Origin: JANMAT01 sp031359995
GTDB lineage: Bacteria; Actinomycetota; Acidimicrobiia; Acidimicrobiales; Ilumatobacteraceae
Direction of reading: 5' to 3'
Length of the DNA stretch: 10,029 nucleotides
Assembly: GCA_031359995.1 (NCBI GenBank)
Contig: JANMAT010000062.1
Coordinates: 1 to 10,029 of the forward strand
The translations under genes and the position numbers were made by a program. This document shows, in pieces, positions 6,369 to 10,029 of this stretch; the stretch's first letter is position 1, and each line of letters begins with the position of its first letter. The notes below the pieces were generated by a model. That model was not told the DNA's origin. It searched no databases and saw only the letters and a program-made list of their open reading frames with translations.

Positions 6369-6397
6369 GATCGTGCATCAGATGCAACGATCGTGCA
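6369..6397. repeat. palindrome with overlapping 9-bp direct repeats
   Basis: TGCATC-A-GATGCA (6374-6386) is a perfect inverted repeat. It is flanked by GATCG (6369-6373) and CGATC (6388-6392), which extend the arms with one bulged base. In addition GATCGTGCA occurs as a direct repeat at 6369-6377 and 6389-6397, 20 bp apart. It lies in the 206-nt gap between the PIN toxin and the next gene and looks like a protein-binding site. Confidence 0.5.
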
Positions 6398-6478
6398 CCG
6401 CACCGAAGGCGGCGTCGCTTCACGCCGGTCGGTCGGGACACCACACTGGCACCACGCCCAGCACACGACCCACGTCGA

Positions 6479-6495
6479 GGCAGGCCAACCCTGCC
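6479..6495. repeat. short hairpin upstream of the orphan gene
   Basis: GGCAGG and CCTGCC form a perfect 6-bp inverted repeat with a 5-nt loop (CCAAC), ending 19 nt before ATG 6515. It could be an operator or a leader hairpin. Confidence 0.3.
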
Positions 6496-6514
6496 GAACC
6501 GCCCTGTCCCTACG

Positions 6515-6844
6515 ATGCACCCCGACGTACATCAGACGAACAAGCGACAGAAGTGGTGGCTCCCCGTCCTTGGGCCCACCGCCACCGTCCTCGCCTACCT
6601 CCTGGCCCGCCACGTCGCCTGCGACGACACCGACTGGGACACCGCCACCCTGGCCCGCTCCGTCGGGCTCGGAGGGTCGTGCAGCAAGCAGTGGACCTCG
6701 TTGGAGCGCTTGGCTACGTTCCGTGTCGCCATGTTCCTCGGGACCGACGCGTTGACCGTGCGGCTCTACCTCCCGGCGCTGTCGTCGCGGAACCTGGCCA
6801 GCCTGCCGGGCTGCCTGGCCGCTGCTTACCGCGTCCACCACTGA
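6515..6844 (+). CDS. uncharacterised 109-aa protein
   Basis: I do not recognise this with certainty. The protein has a normal composition for a real gene: WWLPVLGPTATVLAYLLARH, WDTATLARSVGLGGSCSKQWTSLERLATF, DALTVRLYLPALSSRNLASLPGCLAAAY. The middle part resembles a winged-helix DNA-binding core (a helix, LARSVGLGG, then a recognition-like helix). The end, YLPALSSRNLASLP, looks like the tail seen in small actinobacterial hypothetical proteins near mobile DNA. No strong ribosome site precedes ATG 6515, and a TACGAT -10-like motif overlaps the start codon. It ends before a hairpin-rich stretch. Its neighbours are the VapBC pair and the AbiEii pair, so an accessory role is possible. Coding status is likely, function unknown. 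Confidence 0.6.
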   Translation: MHPDVHQTNKRQKWWLPVLGPTATVLAYLLARHVACDDTDWDTATLARSVGLGGSCSKQWTSLERLATFRVAMFLGTDALTVRLYLPALSSRNLASLPGCLAAAYRVHH

Positions 6845-6906
6845 CCGCCACGGTGCCGGGCGGCCCCTCGGGGCGGTCCGGCGCCTGCGGGCGACGGGTG
6901 GGGTTG

Positions 6907-6921
6907 CCGCCCTGCGGGCGG
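6907..6921. terminator. CCGCCC/GGGCGG hairpin, possible terminator
   Basis: A perfect 6-bp GC stem with a TGC loop lies 63 nt after the stop of the 6515-6844 gene, with two smaller hairpins before it. No T-tract follows. A near-identical hairpin (CGGCCC-TGC-GGGCCG) sits at 5114-5128, so these may instead be copies of a dispersed repeat. Confidence 0.35.
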
Positions 6922-7123
6922 GTGCGGTGACTGCGTCGCCGGTCGCCGGCCGGTCAAGCCCACTCCGCTGCGCTCCGCCGACCGCTGGTCCGCCATGCTG
7001 AGTTCATGACTGCTGCCGAACGCATCGCACTTGCGGGCGACACCTGGCCGTTCCTAGACCGTCGCCTCTCGACGTAGTCGTCGTCATCCGGCGCTCTTCG
7101 TCGGTCGCTCCTGGACGCGGCCG

Positions 7124-7234
7124 CTAGTGGTGCTGCCGACAAGTTCGTCGGTGTAAGTCGAGGATCGTTTGTTGCCTCTGCTTTGGCTGCGATGGATCCG
7201 GATACACCGACGATTTAACGCGCGGGACCACTAG
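7124..7234. mobile_element. candidate miniature inverted-repeat element flanked by CTAG
   Basis: CTAG at 7124-7127 and 7231-7234 flank a 103-bp segment, 7128-7230, whose ends are 28-nt inverted repeats (7128-7155 against 7203-7230). Base by base, 19 of 28 positions match: the outer TGGT/ACCA and the inner 11 nt TCGTCGGTGTA/TACACCGACGA are perfect. A tip and an inner block conserved at equal distance on both sides is the layout of transposase-recognised ends. CTAG would be a 4-bp target duplication of the YTAR type known from IS5-family elements. No transposase fits inside, so it would be non-autonomous. Confidence 0.5.
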
Positions 7235-7343
7235 CCTCCTCCGGGGCCGTTTCCGGCTCGACCGGAGTTGCTCGGCGGCTGACCCAGGCCGCCGACACTA
7301 CGACCTGGAGCACCTTCCTGACACCGTCCCAGGGCCAGGCCGG

Positions 7344-7349
7344 TACGCT
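7344..7349 (+). promoter_or_regulatory. -10 box of the AbiEii partner gene, leaderless geometry
   Basis: TACGCT (TAnnnT type) ends 7 nt before GTG 7357. A possible -35, CTGACA (7318-7323), is 20 nt upstream, longer than optimal. Confidence 0.45.
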
Positions 7350-7356
7350 TGCAGAG

Positions 7357-7692
7357 GTGAGCACCCAGACCAACGACCAGCGGCCGACGAGCCGCTCCCG
7401 GGCAGCCGTCCCGTCCGCGGTGTGGGACCCGTCGAGCGGTCCTGTGGTCGGTGTGGTCGAGCTCCCGCTTCGCCTCTACTGGTCCGACACGCACAACCGG
7501 TTCGATCTCGTCGATCCTGCCGAGCGCCAGCTGCTCTACCAGACCGTCTTGCGCGAGGGCACCGCGGTTGACGTCGTCGAGTACCTCCACCTCCCCACAC
7601 TCCTCGAGATCTGGGACACCCTGTGGCTGCCCACCGCGGTCCACCAGGCGTGGGACGAATGGGTCGCCGCGCACCGGCATGCCCCTGTCTGA
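7357..7692 (+). CDS. small conserved-looking partner of an AbiEii-type nucleotidyltransferase
   Basis: The 111-residue protein has a disordered polar start and then a compact acidic domain: GVVELPLRLYWSDTHNRFDLVDPAERQLLYQTVLREGT, VVEYLHLPTLLEIWDTLWLP and QAWDEWVA. It has no known catalytic motif, signal peptide or membrane segment. Proteins of this kind are found directly upstream of AbiEii/AbiGii-type nucleotidyltransferases in actinobacteria, and here it overlaps that gene by 14 nt (7679-7692), so the two are translationally coupled. By position it is the likely antitoxin or accessory partner. The start is GTG 7357, which follows a -10 box at leaderless distance. Function is inferred only from context. 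Confidence 0.7.
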   Translation: MSTQTNDQRPTSRSRAAVPSAVWDPSSGPVVGVVELPLRLYWSDTHNRFDLVDPAERQLLYQTVLREGTAVDVVEYLHLPTLLEIWDTLWLPTAVHQAWDEWVAAHRHAPV

Positions 7693-8254
7693 CCTCCAGG
7701 TCCGCGTCGCATCCATCGTGCTCGCGGTCCCCGAATCCGACGGGTTCGCCCTCGCCGGTGGCGCGGCGCTGATCTTCTACGAGATCACCGACCGCGCCAC
7801 ACAGGACATCGACTGCTTCGGCCCCAGCCCCGAAGCCGTCGACCGCCTCCACCCGGCGGCGGTCGCCGCTCTCGAAGCCGCCGGTCTCAGCGCCGCAACG
7901 CAACAGCAAGGACCCGGGTTCGCACGGCTGCGGGTCACGAGCGGTCCCGACGAGACGCTGCTCGACCTCGGGTTCGACCCCGCGCAGCGTCCACCCTTTC
8001 CGACACCGCTCGGGGCCGTGCGCGCGCTCGACGACCTCGCCGGCGACAAGCTCCTCGCCCTGTTCTCACGCGCCGAACCACGCGACATGCACGGGTTCAA
8101 CCACGACGAGACGACCGCCTCCACAGCCACCAGCGGAGACCTACCAGCCATCGAGTTCGAAGGAGCCCACTACGCTGCCCAACAAGCCGCCCCCACCCGG
8201 GTCGGAAACCAATGTAGTCCGAGCCTCCAACGAACCCAAGAGGGTTCAGCCTGA
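7679..8254 (+). pseudogene. AbiEii/AbiGii-type nucleotidyltransferase toxin, truncated and fused to IS3 debris
   Basis: The first 136 residues are an AbiEii-family nucleotidyltransferase. They include GFALAGGAALIFYEI, the metal-binding RATQDIDCF (Asp43, Asp45), FARLRV, TLLDLGFD as the probable third acid strand, and LAGDKLLALFSRAEPRD (conserved Lys124). Family members then continue with a helical C-terminal domain. Here the similarity stops at Asp136 (8086), and the following 55 codons come from the 3' end of an IS3-family transposase and its terminal repeat, ending at TGA 8252-8254. These enzymes transfer nucleotides to RNA (tRNA in MenT toxins) and act as abortive-infection or toxin components. 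Loss of the C-terminal half probably inactivates this one. It overlaps its partner gene by 14 nt. Confidence 0.8.
8087..8248 (+). mobile_element. remnant of an IS3-family element: orfB 3' end and right terminal repeat
   Basis: Reading through the fusion ORF gives GFNHDE, then GDLPAIEFEGAHYAAQQ and APTRVGNQ. This matches the end of IS3-family OrfB transposases (WFNHDRLHS, GDLPPVEFEAAHYAQ). The DRLHSH motif is visible one frame over at about 8108-8130, so small compensating indels have occurred. The segment 8221-8248, read from the outside in, begins TGAACCCTCTTGGGTTCGTT and continues GGAGGCTC. This resembles the TGAACCG-type terminal repeats of actinobacterial IS3 elements. The left end and most of the transposase are missing, so an insertion was followed by a deletion. 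Confidence 0.75.
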
Positions 8255-8709
8255 CAGTGTCGTCGCGATCGCTCTGCCTCAACCGAAGTCTTGGCGCCCA
8301 CGCCCGACGGGCCGGTTCCACGTGCGCATGTTCCACACGAGCTCGCTCAAATCGCCTGCACGGCTTGCCGGAACCCCGGGCGCACATCGGGCCACCGTGA
8401 TCGGCAGCGCTTGAGTCCGGAGGCGTGGCCTCGGCCGGTGGTGCCGTCGGCGCAGATGCGGATCGTCGGATCGTCTCGGCGACGGGTGCGACGAGGCCAT
8501 TCGCGGGCCGTGGCACGCTGGGACGTGCAGCGGACGAAGGCATGGCCGAGGGACCGCGTGATGCGGCGCCCGGTTGGGTCGGCTGGTCGCCAGCCCTCGA
8601 TGACGGTCACCTGAGGGCCGGTCGACGGGGGTGTCGGGAAGCAATGCGCTTCTTGGTACCGAGAGCGCGACGGGCGCCCGACACCTAACTAAGCCCAGCA
8701 GCCGCAGTC
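8249..8709. other. 461-nt stretch with no gene recognised
   Basis: Several overlapping frames are open on both strands here, as expected at this GC content, but none resembles a known protein and none has a convincing start. A short palindrome, CGGGCGCCCG (8669-8678), lies between this stretch and the 3' end of the peroxidase gene. It is probably decayed DNA bordering the IS3 remnant. Confidence 0.5.
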
Positions 8710-10029
8710 TCAGCCTCGAAGCGAGCGAAAGAACGACTTCGGCATGGCGACGAAGTAGGCGCCCTCGATCGGGGTGACGAATCGCCGCCCTCCCTCATCG
8801 CCGGTCAGCAGTGCGTCCGGGCTCGACGCGTCGAGCGCGTTGGCGAGCATCCGGTCGTACTGTCGCTCGATCGAGCTCATGAACGCCATGAACAGCAACC
8901 CCTTGCTGTCGCCGTCATCGTACGGCACACCCCGCCGCGCGATCGCCCACGACCGCCCGTCGGCGTCCCGGGGATTCATCTTGCGGATGTGGGCCGTCAC
9001 GGGGCACTCGGACCCGTGCTCAGTGTCGCGGTAGTCGAAGTTGTTCAACGGCAGCGATGTATCGTCGGGAGCCCAGATGGGCGTGCCGTTGTGCCTTCGC
9101 CCGACGCGCTGTTCGGCCGCGGAGGGACCGGCGGCGTCGAACGCGTCGACGTCCTGCGCGAACTTTGCATACGCGAGGTAGCTCGCAGCCGACCGTTGGT
9201 CGGTCGGAAGCACCGTTGGGGTCATGACCTGCTCGATGGGGAACGTCGGTTGCCAACGGGGCCGGATCGGGACGTCCTTCAGCTGCCGCAGCGCAGTCGT
9301 CAGCATGATGGCCGGGTCAGAGATGCCATCGACGAACCCGAACGGCTCCTTGCTCTCGGGGAGAGTGGCACCGTCGACGGCACCTGCTGCGGACACGCCC
9401 CCGTCGACCAGGCCGACAAGCACGTCTGCTCGGCCCCGGGCTGTCGTCGAGTCTCCAGCGGCGACCAAGAGGAGGGCGTCTGCGTCGTGCGCTCCGTCGG
9501 CGCGGCCGCCTCCGGCGTCGCCGAGGCGCTCGATCGGCGAGTGGTCGCCGTCGAAGTGCGGGTCGACGGCGGGCAACCAGTCCCTCCCGCCGAGGCGGGT
9601 AAGCGCCGCGGGCGACAGGTAAAGGCCGACGAACGGTGCTTGCTGCGCCAGCGCCGGATCGGACGTCCGGGCAAGATCCGCGTCGCTGAGCTGATCGTAC
9701 GCAGACGTCAGCTCCGCACCGATCGCCTTGAGCCACGGCCGATCGTTGGCGCCGAAACGGAGGAACCTCACGTGCGTCGCGTCTCGCCCGTGGCCGGCTA
9801 GGACGTTGCCTTGCAGGTCGGTCAGGATACGCACCGGATCCTCAGGATCCCACGGCACAAGCTCCTCCGGTGGCACCTGTCGGACGGGCTGGAGCGCTTC
9901 CTCCATCGGATCGGCCAGGGTCGCCAGCGCGAGGTCGACGTCCTGCGTGTCGCTTCCGATCCCGGCGCGGTCAGCGCGCATCAACGCGAATGTGGCGTTG
10001 CTGTACGGAACGGTGATCGTGAAGAGATT
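8710..10029 (-). CDS. DyP-type (dye-decolourising) heme peroxidase, class C-like, 5' end beyond the window
   Basis: Counted from TTG 9984, the protein has 424 residues. Key motifs are DLQGNVLAGHGRD (about 56-68), the heme-side GFVDGISDP with the catalytic Asp219, CPVTAHIRKMNPRD with the proximal heme ligand His332, ARRGVPYDDG with the distal Arg350, and LLFMAFMSSIERQY near the end. DyP peroxidases use H2O2 to oxidise phenolics and dyes. The QGN-L-GHGRD motif near the start points to the large class C type. No Tat or Sec signal is seen. The frame has no stop between 9984 and the right edge (it reads NLFTITVPYSNATFALMRAD), so the true start may lie outside. About 50 residues precede the QGN motif, longer than in many relatives. 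It is convergent with the AbiEii remnant. Confidence 0.93.
   Translation of the reverse strand, partial: NLFTITVPYSNATFALMRADRAGIGSDTQDVDLALATLADPMEEALQPVRQVPPEELVPWDPEDPVRILTDLQGNVLAGHGRDATHVRFLRFGANDRPWLKAIGAELTSAYDQLSDADLARTSDPALAQQAPFVGLYLSPAALTRLGGRDWLPAVDPHFDGDHSPIERLGDAGGGRADGAHDADALLLVAAGDSTTARGRADVLVGLVDGGVSAAGAVDGATLPESKEPFGFVDGISDPAIMLTTALRQLKDVPIRPRWQPTFPIEQVMTPTVLPTDQRSAASYLAYAKFAQDVDAFDAAGPSAAEQRVGRRHNGTPIWAPDDTSLPLNNFDYRDTEHGSECPVTAHIRKMNPRDADGRSWAIARRGVPYDDGDSKGLLFMAFMSSIERQYDRMLANALDASSPDALLTGDEGGRRFVTPIEGAYFVAMPKSFFRSLRG

Larger units (their letters stand above)
6845..7356. other. 512-nt non-coding stretch: hairpins and a miniature element
   Basis: The first 80 nt hold several GC hairpins: GCCCC/GGGGC (6863-6874), CGCC/GGCG (6882-6893) and CCGCCC/GGGCGG around TGC (6907-6921). 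The motif CCTGCGGG recurs at 6884 and 6911, and also at 5118. These may act as terminators for the gene ending at 6844. The stretch then contains a frame from ATG 7006, broken by TAG 7075 and continuing to TAA 7216, and the CTAG-flanked inverted-repeat element at 7124-7234. The right end carries the promoter of the next gene. Confidence 0.5.

Noticed and set aside
6047..6841. 264-codon minus-strand ORF opposite the toxin end and the orphan gene
   Set aside because: It is antisense to the PIN toxin and shows no domain; it is a shadow of the real genes.
7213..7219. ATTTAAC fits the RYYYAAC core of an integron attC site, next to an inverted repeat and in a window that also carries arr
   Set aside because: No matching GTTRRRY lies within the next 150 nt, genes here have their own promoters, and gene orientations are mixed, so there is no cassette array.
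8097..8543. Minus-strand ORF over the AbiEii/IS3 junction and the following gap
   Set aside because: It is Ala/Pro/Arg-rich with no recognisable motif and runs through the IS3 terminal repeat, so it is not credible as a gene.
1..10029. CRISPR array, tRNA or rRNA
   Set aside because: No regularly spaced direct repeats, no cloverleaf with a TTCGA-type T-arm, and no rRNA-like conserved blocks were seen.

Overview
High-GC DNA with heavy use of C/G at third codon positions, TAnnnT -10 boxes set exactly 7 nt before start codons (leaderless transcripts), and actinobacterial gene families (a VapBC50-type toxin pair, Arr, class C DyP peroxidase). This points to a member of the Actinomycetota; the genus cannot be told from the sequence. 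The window reads as an accessory region. It has pieces of two insertion sequences (an IS66-family end at the left edge and an IS3-family 3' end near 8.1-8.25 kb), a 103-bp miniature inverted-repeat element candidate, several broken genes, and resistance or toxin modules.

Layout. 1-225: 3' end of an IS66-family element. 387-2760, all on the minus strand and read right to left: a TetR-family regulator, an AraC-family regulator, a VOC (glyoxalase-fold) protein, a DUF1801 pseudogene and a small DUF1059-like protein. 2817-4909, plus strand: a rifamycin ADP-ribosyltransferase (Arr), an alpha/beta hydrolase and a frameshifted RibD/dihydrofolate-reductase-like gene. 4910-5308: no gene recognised. 5309-6308: a VapB-like antitoxin and a PIN-domain toxin. 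6515-6844: an orphan conserved-looking protein. 6845-7356: hairpin-rich non-coding DNA holding the miniature element. 7357-8254: a small partner protein and an AbiEii-type nucleotidyltransferase cut off by the IS3 remnant. 8249-8709: nothing recognised. 8710 to the right edge, minus strand: a DyP-type peroxidase whose frame is still open at the edge.

How it works together. The best supported regulatory unit is the tetR/arr divergent region. A perfect 8-bp inverted repeat with a 7-nt centre (2762-2784) sits over the -10 boxes of both directions, and the arr promoter is near consensus (TCGACA-N17-TATATT). TetR therefore probably represses arr, the hydrolase 9 nt downstream and itself. The inducing ligand is unknown; a rifamycin-like compound is an inference from the Arr identity. 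The minus-strand AraC/VOC/DUF1801/DUF1059 run looks like a small operon in decay: the DUF1801 gene has a stop and a start-proximal frameshift, and the VOC gene seems to have lost its usual start codon. No fully new defence system is evident. The items most worth a second look are the Arr control region, the shared leaderless geometry, the CTAG-flanked miniature element, and the AbiEii/IS3 junction.
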